A stretch of DNA of 64,000 nt from Paenibacillus sp. MMS20-IR301 (GTDB taxonomy: Bacteria > Bacillota > Bacilli > Paenibacillales > Paenibacillaceae): contig NZ_CP135275.1 in NCBI RefSeq assembly GCF_032302195.1, positions 124,001 to 188,000 of the forward strand. Reading direction: 5' to 3'. This document shows, one piece after another, positions 26,680 through 35,307 of the stretch; position 1 is the first letter of the stretch; each line of letters starts with the position of its first letter. Made by a program: the position numbers and the translations under genes. The notes below the pieces were generated by a model. That model saw nothing but the letters and a program-made list of their open reading frames with translations, did not search any database and was not told the DNA's origin.

Positions 26680-27975
26680 ATGACAAATATAGATACCACA
26701 GCCGGAGCCAAAGGGGCAGGGAACGGAAGCAGTCTGGAATATGCGGACATGCTGCTGCTGCGCTTCGGGGAGTTTATCCTGAAGGGGAAGAACCGCAGCC
26801 GGTTTGAGCGGACGGTGTTCCGCCATGTGAAGGCGATGGTTAAACCATATCCGCGTGTAGTACTGAGCAAGGAATTCGGGCGGATTTATGTTGAACTGAA
26901 CGGAGAGCCGGGCAGGGAGCTGGCAGAAGCACTGAAGAATGTTTTCGGAATTGCTTCAATCAGCCCGGTGAAGGCGGCACGGTCGGATTTCGATGATATA
27001 CTGGCCGTCAGCCGGAACTTCCTGAATATTATTGCCCCGTCAGCAGGAACAACCTTCAAAGTTACTGCCCGGCGGGTCTGGAAGGAATTCCCGTTCGGCT
27101 CCATCGAGATGAACAGGCTGATTGCCACGCCGCTTCTGCAGGGCTACTCCGGTCTGGTCGTCGATGTGAAGTCTCCGCAGCTGGAGCTGAAGATTGAGAT
27201 CCGTGAGGAGCATACTTATATTTTCTGTGAAAATATTGCCGCTGTCGGCGGATTTCCGCTCGGCACGAACGGCAAAGCCATGCTGCTGCTCTCCGGCGGT
27301 ATTGACAGTCCGGTGGCCGGCTGGTCCGCTATGCGCAGGGGACTTGAGGTCGAGTGTGTACATTTCTACAGCTATCCGTATACAAGTGAGCTTGCCCGGC
27401 AAAAGGTTGTAGACTTGACCAGGGTGCTCTCCCGCTATTCCGGGGTGATTAAGCTTCATCTGGTGCCATTCACAGAGGTGCAGACCTCATTTGCAGGCAT
27501 CGGCCAGGATAATCTGATTATTACGCTGATGCGCCGGGCGATGCTGCGGATTGCCACCACTCTTGCTGAGCGTGAAGGGGCACTTGCCCTGGTTACCGGC
27601 GACAGCCTGGGACAGGTAGCCAGCCAGACACTGCCGAGTATGAATGTTATCGGCCGGGCTACGGATCTGCCCTTGCTGCGGCCGCTGGTGATGATGGATA
27701 AAAGTGAGATTATCACCATTTCCCAGAACATCGGCACGTACGACCTGTCCATTCTTCCGTATGAGGACTGCTGTACGCTGTTCGTGCCCAAATCTCCGAC
27801 AACCAATCCGAATATGCGGATTATTGAGAAGATTGAAGCTACACTGCCCCGCTATCAGGAACAGCTCGATGCTGCAGTAGCCGGGACGGAGACAGTGTCC
27901 ATTACCCCTTATGGCGACGAGACACCAAGTGATGTAGTTCAGATACAATCCGGAATACGGGAAGACTGGTTCTGA
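26680..27975 (+). CDS. thiI: tRNA 4-thiouridine synthase / thiamine sulfur carrier ThiI
   Basis: A 431-residue ThiI with ferredoxin-like and THUMP domains (about 20-180) and a PP-loop ATPase (LLLSGGIDSPVAGW near 208). It lacks the C-terminal rhodanese domain of the E. coli protein, as usual in Bacillota, so sulfur transfer relies on the adjacent cysteine desulfurase and active-site cysteines such as in YEDCCTLF. The first ~20 residues before MLLLRFGEFILKGKNR are not conserved. AAGGAGG is 13 bases upstream of ATG 26680, a slightly long spacing. Confidence 0.94.
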   Translation: MTNIDTTAGAKGAGNGSSLEYADMLLLRFGEFILKGKNRSRFERTVFRHVKAMVKPYPRVVLSKEFGRIYVELNGEPGRELAEALKNVFGIASISPVKAARSDFDDILAVSRNFLNIIAPSAGTTFKVTARRVWKEFPFGSIEMNRLIATPLLQGYSGLVVDVKSPQLELKIEIREEHTYIFCENIAAVGGFPLGTNGKAMLLLSGGIDSPVAGWSAMRRGLEVECVHFYSYPYTSELARQKVVDLTRVLSRYSGVIKLHLVPFTEVQTSFAGIGQDNLIITLMRRAMLRIATTLAEREGALALVTGDSLGQVASQTLPSMNVIGRATDLPLLRPLVMMDKSEIITISQNIGTYDLSILPYEDCCTLFVPKSPTTNPNMRIIEKIEATLPRYQEQLDAAVAGTETVSITPYGDETPSDVVQIQSGIREDWF

Positions 27976-28011
27976 TGTCCTGACAGACTAAACGGGGCGT
28001 TATGCCAGAGG

Positions 28012-28707
28012 TTAACCGGGTGTGCCGCTGCCCCTCACACCGCTGTGCAGACGTCGGCGTTTCCGGTGGCCGGCAGCGAGAATACCGGCAATGACCAAGG
28101 CAATGAACAGGGCGTGGAGCAGCGGATGCTCTGCGAAGTATGGGGCAATCCGCTGCTCGCCGGCAATCATGCCGGAAGCAGTGAAGCCGAGCACGGCAGA
28201 GCCGAGATAGATGATGGAGGGGTACCGGTTAATTAGCTTAATGAATAATGTACTGCCCCAGACAACGATCGGGACGCTGATCAGCAGGCCCAGCACCACC
28301 AGGGTTATATTGTGCTTGGCAGCACCGGCGATGGCGATTACGTTATCCAGGCCCATCGCCGCATCAGCTATAATGATCGTCCGGACAGCAGCCCAAAGTG
28401 TGCCTCCGGCCTGCACCTCCGTTTGGGTAGTGTCTCCGGCCAGCAGCTTGAAGGCAATGATGATCAGCAGCAGTCCGCCAAACAGCAGCAGCCAAGGCAC
28501 CTTGAGCAGCCATACGACAAGAATAGTCGCAATAATCCGCAGAACGACAGCGCCGCCGGTGCCAAGCAGGATAGCTTTCCTCTGTGAGCCTCCTTGCAGA
28601 TTACGCGCAGCCAGACCGATTACGATGGCATTATCTCCGGCCAGAATCAAATCGAGGAAAACAATATGCAGCAGCGATAAAATGAAATCCGTAACGGATG
28701 TGTTCAA
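28012..28707 (-). CDS. TerC family integral membrane protein
   Basis: A 231-residue TerC/YjbE-type protein with about seven membrane helices. Acidic motifs in the membrane, LDLILAGDNAIVIG and DAAMGLDNVIAIAG, are the family hallmark. Relatives export Mn2+ or support metalation of exported enzymes; the ion is inferred. TTG at 28707 has AGGAG eight bases upstream and is preferred to a GTG three codons earlier. It is divergent from a second TerC gene. No yybP-ykoY manganese riboswitch is seen upstream. Confidence 0.88.
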   Translation of the reverse strand: MNTSVTDFILSLLHIVFLDLILAGDNAIVIGLAARNLQGGSQRKAILLGTGGAVVLRIIATILVVWLLKVPWLLLFGGLLLIIIAFKLLAGDTTQTEVQAGGTLWAAVRTIIIADAAMGLDNVIAIAGAAKHNITLVVLGLLISVPIVVWGSTLFIKLINRYPSIIYLGSAVLGFTASGMIAGEQRIAPYFAEHPLLHALFIALVIAGILAAGHRKRRRLHSGVRGSGTPG

Positions 28708-28851
28708 TTCGGTCACTCCTATTTTTTACAGACATTTTCCGGCTATAGTTTTGTATACGCGGGAATGGTGCCGCTCATTCATGATTTAGAGGCATAGCTT
28801 GTCACCCTTGGGCATACATGTAGTTACATGGAGTTCAGGGAGGTTGAGACA

Positions 28852-29511
28852 ATGGATTCGTTAGTGCTGCTTGGGGAAATACTGATGATCAATCTGGTGC
28901 TGAGCGGAGACAATGCAATGGTCATTGCGATGGCCAGCAAAAATCTGCCGGAGAAGCACCGCAAGCAGGCTGTCTGGTGGGGTGCTGCCGGGGCTGTCGG
29001 ACTGCGCTGTATACTGACCTTTGCCGCCGTGCTGCTGCTCAAAATTCCTTATATTGAAGCCGGGGGAGCCATACTTCTGCTCTGGATCTCCTTCAAGCTG
29101 CTGCTGGAGGAAGAAGAGGAGCTTAAGATTGAGGGGAGCTCCAGCGTGTGGAGGTCGGTAAGGACCATTCTGCTGGCAGACTTCATCATGAGCCTGGACA
29201 ATGTGCTGGCGATTGCCGGCCTTGCCAAGGGGGACCTCGCTTTAATCGTGATCGGGATTGCCATCAGTATACCGATTGTTGTCTGGGGCAGCGGGATTAT
29301 TGTCGGCTGGCTGCACCGTTTTCCGGTACTGGTATTTATCGGAGCCTACATTCTGGCCTATACGGCCGGCAATATGCTGCTGCAGGATGCCAAATTCGGT
29401 GCGGTCCTCTCCTTCCTGCTGCCTACAATCCACTCGATGCTGCCGGTTATTCTGGGAATCATTGTAGTATTAACTGGCATGTTCAAGCGGCGTATAGTAT
29501 CTGCAGGATAA
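28852..29511 (+). CDS. TerC family integral membrane protein (second paralogue)
   Basis: A 219-residue TerC-type membrane protein. It shows MINLVLSGDNAMVIAMA and DFIMSLDNVLAIAG, the same paired Asp-Asn membrane motifs as its divergent neighbour, and about seven helices. ATG at 28852 follows GGGAGG; an ATG eight codons upstream has its own site inside. The two genes share a ~145-base intergenic region that contains the palindrome CATGTAGTTACATG. Metal (manganese) export is inferred from the family. Confidence 0.88.
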   Translation: MDSLVLLGEILMINLVLSGDNAMVIAMASKNLPEKHRKQAVWWGAAGAVGLRCILTFAAVLLLKIPYIEAGGAILLLWISFKLLLEEEEELKIEGSSSVWRSVRTILLADFIMSLDNVLAIAGLAKGDLALIVIGIAISIPIVVWGSGIIVGWLHRFPVLVFIGAYILAYTAGNMLLQDAKFGAVLSFLLPTIHSMLPVILGIIVVLTGMFKRRIVSAG

Positions 29512-29526
29512 GAAGCGGCAATAATA

Positions 29527-29569
29527 GAGGCTGTACCAAAAGCTGGAAGGCTTTGGTGCAGCCTCTTTG
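29527..29569 (+). terminator. Terminator after the second TerC gene
   Basis: GAGGCTG and CAGCCTC close a long stem with ACCAAA/TTTGGT inside, followed by TTT. Confidence 0.8.
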
Positions 29570-29711
29570 TGCATTTACCCGGAGAACACGAAGAATGATG
29601 GTGTTTTAATTATTTTTCAGATAAAATATAAAAGAATCCTGCCGCCGAATCCGTCTGCTGAAGTGACGAGGGCCAGAGAAAAGACACGAATTTTGAAGGG
29701 ATGGGTGAAAG

Positions 29712-30224
29712 ATGTCTTCCAAAAACGACATGAAACTGGGTGTGTTCATCGCTGCCGCCGGTATCGTAATTTTATTCGGAAAGCTGGGGGTATTCGGATT
29801 TCTTGGACGTACCTTGTGGCCGCTCGTTATTCTGCTTCCGGGCCTGTTCCTGCATGTGCTCTTCTTCACGCGCCGCGCTTCTGCCACTGTGCTGCTTCCG
29901 GCGGGCATTTTAACGGTATACGGCCTGCTTTTAGGAATATGCAATATGTGGGGCTGGGGACTGATGAGCCATTTATGGCCGCTCCTCCTGCTGGGGATCG
30001 CTGTCGGCCTGTATGAATATTCCTTATATTCTTCCGGAAGAAACGGGGGGCTGACCACAACGGCGGTTATCCTTGGACTGCTCAGCCTGGTGCTCTTCAT
30101 CTTCACCTTACTCGGAACTGGTGCATTATATCTGCTTGGGGCTGTTCTGATTGCTGCGGGCCTATGGCTGATGCTCGGACGGGGCAGAGCGGGGAAACGC
30201 AAGAAATGGAATGGCGGCTGGTAA
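29712..30224 (+). CDS. Predicted integral membrane protein, function unknown
   Basis: A 170-residue protein made of about six hydrophobic segments with a basic tail (GRGRAGKRKKWNGGW). The repeating LWPLVILLPG / LWPLLLLGIAVGLY segments resemble the LiaF/DUF5668 type of membrane module. ATG at 29712 follows GGGTGAAAG directly. It lies alone between a terminator and the typA promoter region. No function can be assigned. Confidence 0.7.
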   Translation: MSSKNDMKLGVFIAAAGIVILFGKLGVFGFLGRTLWPLVILLPGLFLHVLFFTRRASATVLLPAGILTVYGLLLGICNMWGWGLMSHLWPLLLLGIAVGLYEYSLYSSGRNGGLTTTAVILGLLSLVLFIFTLLGTGALYLLGAVLIAAGLWLMLGRGRAGKRKKWNGGW

Positions 30225-30417
30225 ATTAGAAAAATTAAACGGAGTTGGCAACGTTTTTTTCATGAAAAGACTTGCTTTTCATACTGCTTTCAAGATACTA
30301 TTATAGATATGTTGGAGCGTCGGGTTTCTGCCTGGCGCTTCTTTTGTGAGACTGCCGTGACATGCTATGAATTTAAACATTTTTAATTTGATAAATGAGA
30401 GGATTTGGATACAAATC
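30225..30417 (+). promoter_or_regulatory. typA leader region with hairpin
   Basis: Candidate promoter elements TTGCTT near 30272 and TACTAT near 30297 are spaced 19 bases apart. A 9-bp stem (AGCGTCGGG with CCTGGCGCT) lies at about 30316-30339, followed by TCTTTTG, and could be a weak attenuator. Start codon and spacing of the typA ribosome binding site are in this region. Confidence 0.4.
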
Positions 30418-32262
30418 ATGCATTCAAGAAAAGATATCCGCAATATTGCAATCATTGCCCACGTTGACCATGGTAAAACAACACTCGTCGATCAGCTTCT
30501 CCAGCAATCAGGGATTTTCAGCGCGCACGAGCACTTGCAGGAACGGGCCATGGACAGCAACGACCTGGAGCGGGAACGCGGAATTACCATCCTGGCTAAA
30601 AATACAGCAATTACCTATAAAGATTACCTGATCAACATCGTTGATACCCCTGGACACGCCGACTTCGGCGGTGAAGTAGAACGTATCATGAAGATGGTTG
30701 ACGGCGTACTGCTGGTTGTAGATGCTTATGAAGGCTGCATGCCGCAGACGAAGTTCGTTCTGCGCAAGGCGCTTGAACAGAATCTTACCCCAATCGTTGT
30801 CGTGAACAAAATTGACCGTCCGGCTGCGCGTCCGAAGGAAGTTATTGATGAAGTTCTCGACCTCTTCATTGAGCTTGAAGCCAATGACGATCAGCTTGAA
30901 TTCCCGGTTGTTTACGCTTCTGCCCTTAACGGCACGTCGAGTATGGAAGCTGAGAAACAGGATGACAACATGCTTGCCCTTTACGAAACTATCGTTGAAC
31001 ATATCCCGGCGCCAACCGAGAAGGTTGAAGAGCCGTTGCAGTTCCTCGTAACCCTGATGGATTACAATGAATACCTTGGCCGTATAGCTATTGGCCGTGT
31101 GAACCGCGGTATCATTAAGCAGGGTCAATCGGTTACAGTCATTATGCGTGACGGTAAGAGTAAGACCGCGCGTATCGAGAAGCTGTTCGGCTTCCAGGGG
31201 CTGAAGCGTGTTGAGACTGAAGAAGCTGGCGCAGGCGACATCGTAGCTATTGCCGGTATCAAGGATATCAACATCGGTGAGACCATTGCCGATCCGCAGC
31301 ATCCTGAAGCGCTGCCTGTCCTGAAGATCGACGAGCCTACTATGCAAATGACGTTCCTCGTGAACAACAGTCCGTTCGCCGGTAAAGAAGGCAAATGGGT
31401 AACCTCCCGTAAGCTGCGCGAGCGTCTGTTCAAAGAGCTGGAAACGGATGTCAGCTTGCGTGTAGATGAAACAGATTCCCCGGATGCCTTTGTCGTATCC
31501 GGACGCGGTGAGCTTCACCTCGGGATCCTGATCGAGAATATGCGCCGTGAAGGTTATGAAATGCAGGTTTCCAAGCCTGAGGTTATCGTTAAAGAAATTG
31601 ACGGTGCCAAAATGGAGCCGCTCGAGCGTCTGATGATCGATGTTCCGGAAGAAAGCATGGGCGCTGTTATGGAAAGTCTGGGAACACGTAAAGCCGAGAT
31701 GGTTAACATGATCAACCACGGTACCGGCCAGGTCCGCCTGGAGTTCCTGATTCCGGCACGCGGACTGATCGGTTATAATACGCACTTCCTGACGCTGACC
31801 CGTGGCTATGGTGTAATGAACCATGCCTTTGATAGCTATGCTCCGCTGATCGGCGGACAGGTTGGCGGACGTCACCAGGGCGTACTCGTATCAAGCGAGA
31901 CCGGCAACTCCACATTCTACGGTATGATGGGCGTAGAAGACCGCGGTATCCTCTTCCTGGAGCCGGGTACAGAAATCTACGAAGGTATGATCGTTGGTGA
32001 GCATACCCGTGATAACGACATTATCGTTAACATCTGTAAGGAGAAGGCATTGACTAACGTGCGTTCTGCCACTAAAGATGAAACCGTGAAGATGAAGACT
32101 CCGCGCATGTTCTCTCTTGAAGGTGCTCTTGAGTACCTGAATGATGATGAATATTGTGAAATTACACCTAAATCCGTTCGTCTGCGTAAAAAGATCCTGA
32201 ATAAGGGTGAGCGCGAACGTGCAGAGAAACAGCGTAAGGCGGCGCAAGCCAGCCAAGCGTAA
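30418..32262 (+). CDS. typA: Ribosome-associated GTPase TypA/BipA
   Basis: A 614-residue translational GTPase. G1 is AHVDHGKTT (about 14-22), followed by [11 protein letters not shown] (G2), [12 protein letters not shown] (G3) and NKIDRP (G4), then the EF-G-like domains and the BipA-specific C-terminal domain. It assists ribosome assembly and stress or cold adaptation. The ATG at 30418 gives the usual start [18 protein letters not shown]; the nearest purine-rich site, GAGAGGA, is about 14 bases away. Codon use favours T/C-ending highly expressed codons. ylaH follows, as in Bacillus (ylaG-ylaH). Confidence 0.97.
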   Translation: MHSRKDIRNIAIIAHVDHGKTTLVDQLLQQSGIFSAHEHLQERAMDSNDLERERGITILAKNTAITYKDYLINIVDTPGHADFGGEVERIMKMVDGVLLVVDAYEGCMPQTKFVLRKALEQNLTPIVVVNKIDRPAARPKEVIDEVLDLFIELEANDDQLEFPVVYASALNGTSSMEAEKQDDNMLALYETIVEHIPAPTEKVEEPLQFLVTLMDYNEYLGRIAIGRVNRGIIKQGQSVTVIMRDGKSKTARIEKLFGFQGLKRVETEEAGAGDIVAIAGIKDINIGETIADPQHPEALPVLKIDEPTMQMTFLVNNSPFAGKEGKWVTSRKLRERLFKELETDVSLRVDETDSPDAFVVSGRGELHLGILIENMRREGYEMQVSKPEVIVKEIDGAKMEPLERLMIDVPEESMGAVMESLGTRKAEMVNMINHGTGQVRLEFLIPARGLIGYNTHFLTLTRGYGVMNHAFDSYAPLIGGQVGGRHQGVLVSSETGNSTFYGMMGVEDRGILFLEPGTEIYEGMIVGEHTRDNDIIVNICKEKALTNVRSATKDETVKMKTPRMFSLEGALEYLNDDEYCEITPKSVRLRKKILNKGERERAEKQRKAAQASQA

Positions 32263-32276
32263 GCTGTTGCCTGATA

Positions 32277-32310
32277 AGCTGCCGGATACCCCTCCGGCGG
32301 CTTTTTTTAT
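32277..32310 (+). terminator. Terminator after typA
   Basis: AGCTGCCGGA pairs fully with TCCGGCGGCT, followed by TTTTTTT. Confidence 0.9.
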
Positions 32311-32440
32311 TTTTTTGCGGAGTGTGCTTGGAATGATTTCGTGCGGGAGATCTTTCAAATTGCAGGGATATAAAGCAGTATAAAAATGCTGCAGATGATA
32401 TAATGTAAGCGATACTTAGATCCGGGAGGAGTGACGAGCT

Positions 32441-32743
32441 GTGCAGAGCTGGTTCGCTGAGCATCCAATTGTCGCTTACATTGTCATTTTTATTCTACTG
32501 ACTTATGTGTATAACCGTGTATTTCGCGTCAATCAGAAGCTGCCGGTCGGCAAGGAAATCGTGCTCTATATTATGATGGCCATTGGCTCAGGCATGCTGC
32601 TGATCTTCCAGCATGACAAGCTGCCGATTATCCAGTGTCTGCTGGTGGCGGTTGGCCTGATGCTGCTTGTCCGTGTCCGCTACCTGGCAGAGGCCCGGCA
32701 GAAGCGGAAAGCCGCAGCAGCAGATGCCGTGAAGCGGCAATAG
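32441..32743 (+). CDS. ylaH: YlaH-like membrane protein
   Basis: A 100-residue protein with three hydrophobic stretches (about 10-25, 40-58 and 63-80) and a basic Ala-rich tail. It resembles YlaH and sits directly after typA as in B. subtilis. GTG at 32441 follows GGGAGGA by ten bases. The function is unknown. It has no terminator before the LCP gene, but a separate promoter is seen there. Confidence 0.8.
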   Translation: MQSWFAEHPIVAYIVIFILLTYVYNRVFRVNQKLPVGKEIVLYIMMAIGSGMLLIFQHDKLPIIQCLLVAVGLMLLVRVRYLAEARQKRKAAAADAVKRQ

Positions 32744-32752
32744 GCGCAACTT

Positions 32753-32781
32753 TTGCACCTTCAGACCGTCTATCTTAATAC
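32753..32781 (+). promoter_or_regulatory. Candidate promoter for the LCP gene
   Basis: TTGCAC at 32753-32758, a 17-base spacer and TAATAC at 32776-32781, 45 bases before the LCP start codon. Confidence 0.5.
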
Positions 32782-32825
32782 AACGTAACTTAATTCCAGC
32801 AGAATGAAGAGGACCTGATTCCATT

Positions 32826-33941
32826 ATGAGTAATAACAAGGGCAGTCTGCCACCCAGATCGAACGGCCAGCCGAGAACCAACAGACAGCAGCCCAGAACC
32901 GCTGCGGCAACGCAAGCTGCCAGACCCAAAGCTAAATCAAATAAGAAAAAGCCTAAGAAACGCGGACCCTTCGCCAGAATGATGAGACTGCTTCTAATTC
33001 TCCTCCTGGTTGCTGTAATTGCGGCACTGGGTTATGCAGGATACCTGTACTGGAAGTTTGATCAGGGCGGGTTTGGAGTAGACCAGCCTGTTCAGGCAGG
33101 GCAAGCAGCTTCTGAGAAGCCGCTGACCATGCTGCTGCTGGGCACAGATAACCGTCCGAAGCACCCGTCGAACCTGACGGATGTCATTATGGTTGCTGCG
33201 CTCAATCCGAAGACCAAATCAGCTACTGTGGTCTCACTGCCCCGCGATACTTACGTAGAGCTGAGCGGATACAAGAAGACGAAGATCAATGCATTTTATT
33301 CCCGGTTCAAGGGTAAGGAGAAGACTTCCGGTATTCTGGCCGAGGATGAAATGAAGACGATGATGGGCAAATATCTTGGCATTGAAGTCAATTATGCGAC
33401 TGTGCTTGATTTCCAGGGCTTCCGGGATATCGTGGATGAGTTCGGCGGAGTAGACGTTAATATCAGCCAGAATATGTGTTATACGGATAGCGTGGACGGA
33501 ACGAACATTAATCTGAAGCAGGGACCGGCACAGCTGGACGGAGATAAAGCGCTTGATTATGTGCGTTACCGTAAATCCAATTGCAGCCCGCAAACCAAGC
33601 CTTCGGATGATTTTGACCGTAATAAACGCCAGAGTGAGGTGCTTAATTCGCTGATCTCGCAAATGCAGTCCCTTGGCGGCGTGCTCAAAATCGGCCGAGT
33701 ACTGGATGCTGTTGACGATAATCTGGAGAGCGATATTGAAAATGCGCAAATTAAGAGTATGATTGCCACCTATTGGGACATCTCCAAAGCAGATGTCGAA
33801 TTTGTGCCGGTTGGCGGAACCTGGCGCAGTCCCTATGTATATATTAACGATAAAGAGCTGGAAGCCGCCAAGAAGAGTCTGCAGGACCGGATTGCCGGTG
33901 TTTCTGCATCCGAAGCTTCTGCTGCGTCAGACAGCCCGTAA
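32826..33941 (+). CDS. LytR-CpsA-Psr (LCP) family cell-wall ligase
   Basis: A 371-residue membrane-anchored LCP protein. A basic N-terminal tail (about 1-52, with KPKKRGPF) is followed by one membrane helix (about 53-78) and the extracellular LCP domain. The conserved residues are visible: LLLGTDNRP, VVSLPRDTYVEL, and ALDYVRYR with DDFDRNKRQSEVL. LCP enzymes attach wall teichoic acids or other glycopolymers from undecaprenyl carriers to peptidoglycan. Start ATG 32826 lies after AGAGGACC. Confidence 0.92.
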   Translation: MSNNKGSLPPRSNGQPRTNRQQPRTAAATQAARPKAKSNKKKPKKRGPFARMMRLLLILLLVAVIAALGYAGYLYWKFDQGGFGVDQPVQAGQAASEKPLTMLLLGTDNRPKHPSNLTDVIMVAALNPKTKSATVVSLPRDTYVELSGYKKTKINAFYSRFKGKEKTSGILAEDEMKTMMGKYLGIEVNYATVLDFQGFRDIVDEFGGVDVNISQNMCYTDSVDGTNINLKQGPAQLDGDKALDYVRYRKSNCSPQTKPSDDFDRNKRQSEVLNSLISQMQSLGGVLKIGRVLDAVDDNLESDIENAQIKSMIATYWDISKADVEFVPVGGTWRSPYVYINDKELEAAKKSLQDRIAGVSASEASAASDSP

Positions 33942-33963
33942 GAGGCAGGAAACAATCTACAAA

Positions 33964-33993
33964 TTGAATGCAAGTTTCATGCTGTGCTATAAT
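33964..33993 (+). promoter_or_regulatory. Candidate promoter for the PPOX-fold gene
   Basis: TTGAAT at 33964-33969, an 18-base spacer and TATAAT at 33988-33993, about 45 bases before the start codon. Confidence 0.55.
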
Positions 33994-34037
33994 ATAATTA
34001 ATTAAATGCATTCACGCTGCATAGGGGGCCTCTAATC

Positions 34038-34490
34038 ATGTCCGAAGCCGTTGCTCAGCTGAACGAAACTTTGCTTGCTATGCTGCAGTCGGAAACCTTT
34101 GTTCTGCTAAATACTGTGGATGCGGAATCCGGCGGGCCTACGTCTACTGCAATTTCCTGGATCTATGCAGTAAGCCCTTCTACTCTGCGACTGGCGGTAG
34201 ACCACCGTTCGAGACTCGTAAACAACATGAAAGTGAATCCGATGATCACCGTTACGGTATTTGGTGAGGGAACGGTTCATGCCATCAACGGGCGTGCTTC
34301 AGTGAAGCAGGACCCGCTGTCTGATGTCCCTTTTAAGATGTGCTGTTTTGATGTTGAGATTGAAGCGGTCCGCAATGCGCTGTTTTATGGCGCCCATCTG
34401 GAATCCGCTCCGAAATATGCTAAGGTATACGATGCGCGTGCGGCTGAGAAGCTGGACGGACAAGTGTTTGCCGCCATGCAAAAAGCCTAG
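34038..34490 (+). CDS. Pyridoxamine 5'-phosphate oxidase-fold protein
   Basis: A 150-residue protein with the split-barrel FMN-binding fold of the PPOX superfamily. The N-terminal half has a flavin-contact-like pattern (AISWIYAVSPSTLRLAVDHRSR). Members include general-stress and heme/F420 binding proteins, so the cofactor and substrate are not certain. GGGGG and a short spacer precede the ATG at 34038. Its stop codon lies inside the terminator stem, an economical 3' end. Confidence 0.78.
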   Translation: MSEAVAQLNETLLAMLQSETFVLLNTVDAESGGPTSTAISWIYAVSPSTLRLAVDHRSRLVNNMKVNPMITVTVFGEGTVHAINGRASVKQDPLSDVPFKMCCFDVEIEAVRNALFYGAHLESAPKYAKVYDARAAEKLDGQVFAAMQKA

Positions 34491-34513
34491 TGTGACATCA
34501 CTAGGCTTTTTTT
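34484..34513 (+). terminator. Terminator overlapping the PPOX-fold stop codon
   Basis: AGCCTAGTG and CACTAGGCT form a perfect 9-bp stem, followed by TTTTTTT. The TAG stop codon is part of the stem. Confidence 0.9.
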
Positions 34514-34515
34514 GC

Positions 34516-34595
34516 AAGAATTTATATGTTTTGGGGTCCCCGCAAAGTACCTGAGTCACCTCGAAGCCAAAGCCCCACTTTATGGGGGGATTTTG
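34516..34595 (+). repeat. Terminator-like repeat, copy B
   Basis: Begins AAGAATTTATATGTTTTGGGG, then TCCCCGCAAAGTACCTGAGTCA and ends GCCCCACTTTATGGGGGGATTTT. It shares the left AT-rich arm with copy C and the core with copies A and C; one base is missing after GAGTCA. It lies directly after a complete terminator, between converging genes. Confidence 0.88.
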
Positions 34596-34627
34596 TCTCT
34601 ATTTAGACTTTTGGCGGATACTGGAAT

Positions 34628-35203
34628 TTATTGTCCGTTGCCTTGCGGTTTGGTATCCTCCGGCAGCTGAGGGATAATCCGGCCGATGATATCGGCCATT
34701 TCGGAGGCAAAGCCGGAAACGGGATTTCCCTTGGAAATATGCTTGCCCATCTCGGCCAGTCTGCTGGATAAATCCATGTCGGCTGTAACCAGGGCTCTTA
34801 CGCCTTTCGGGTCCTTACGGATCGCTTCGGCTACGGAGTATTTCACGCTTCCGACCCGCGAACGGGTAAGGGACCCGTCGACATCGATGCCGACCACCGC
34901 AATGTTGTTCATTACGACACAGTGGGCTCCGTTTACTCCCGGAACTCTTTTGGCTAATTGTTCAAAATGATCCTTAAGTGCAACTTCGCTTTCACCGTTT
35001 ACGTCAGAAGGTTGTCCGCCGTCCGGCGTGGGTTTGAGGGCATTCTTCCCGTCTTCGGACAAAGTGCGCACCTCATGGTTCCCCTGGCTGCTCAAAGCCT
35101 TGGAAGACTGTTTATCCTGAGGAGAGGGTGATGTCTCTTTATTAGCGATACCGCAGCTTGTCAGCAGCAGCAGTACCAGCAACAGACACATTGATTTTCT
35201 CAT
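34628..35203 (-). CDS. YhcN/YlaJ family sporulation lipoprotein
   Basis: A 191-residue lipoprotein with a lipobox (LLLLTSCG; Cys17) and a Ser/Pro/Lys-rich linker (about 20-70). The following globular domain has VNGAHCVVMNNIAVVGIDVDG and KYSVAEAIRKDPKG, typical of YhcN/YlaJ. Family members are found in spores or their membranes. The gene faces the PPOX gene and is divergent from phoH, matching a ylaJ-ylaK neighbourhood. AAGGAG precedes the ATG at 35203. Confidence 0.85.
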   Translation of the reverse strand: MRKSMCLLLVLLLLTSCGIANKETSPSPQDKQSSKALSSQGNHEVRTLSEDGKNALKPTPDGGQPSDVNGESEVALKDHFEQLAKRVPGVNGAHCVVMNNIAVVGIDVDGSLTRSRVGSVKYSVAEAIRKDPKGVRALVTADMDLSSRLAEMGKHISKGNPVSGFASEMADIIGRIIPQLPEDTKPQGNGQ

Positions 35204-35307
35204 ATGTGCTTACTCCTTTCAGCCATGAATCATTGTTTAACTTATCTTGCCCCTGCTGAATAGAGTTATGTATGATCAATCAAACCAGGCGCTGTGGAGG
35301 GGATTAC

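Noticed and set aside
28708..28851. yybP-ykoY manganese riboswitch between the TerC genes
   Set aside because: No conserved riboswitch core or associated terminator was seen on either strand.
30508..31875. A 455-codon open frame opposite typA
   Set aside because: It is an antisense shadow of a GC-biased conserved gene, with no start signal or family resemblance.
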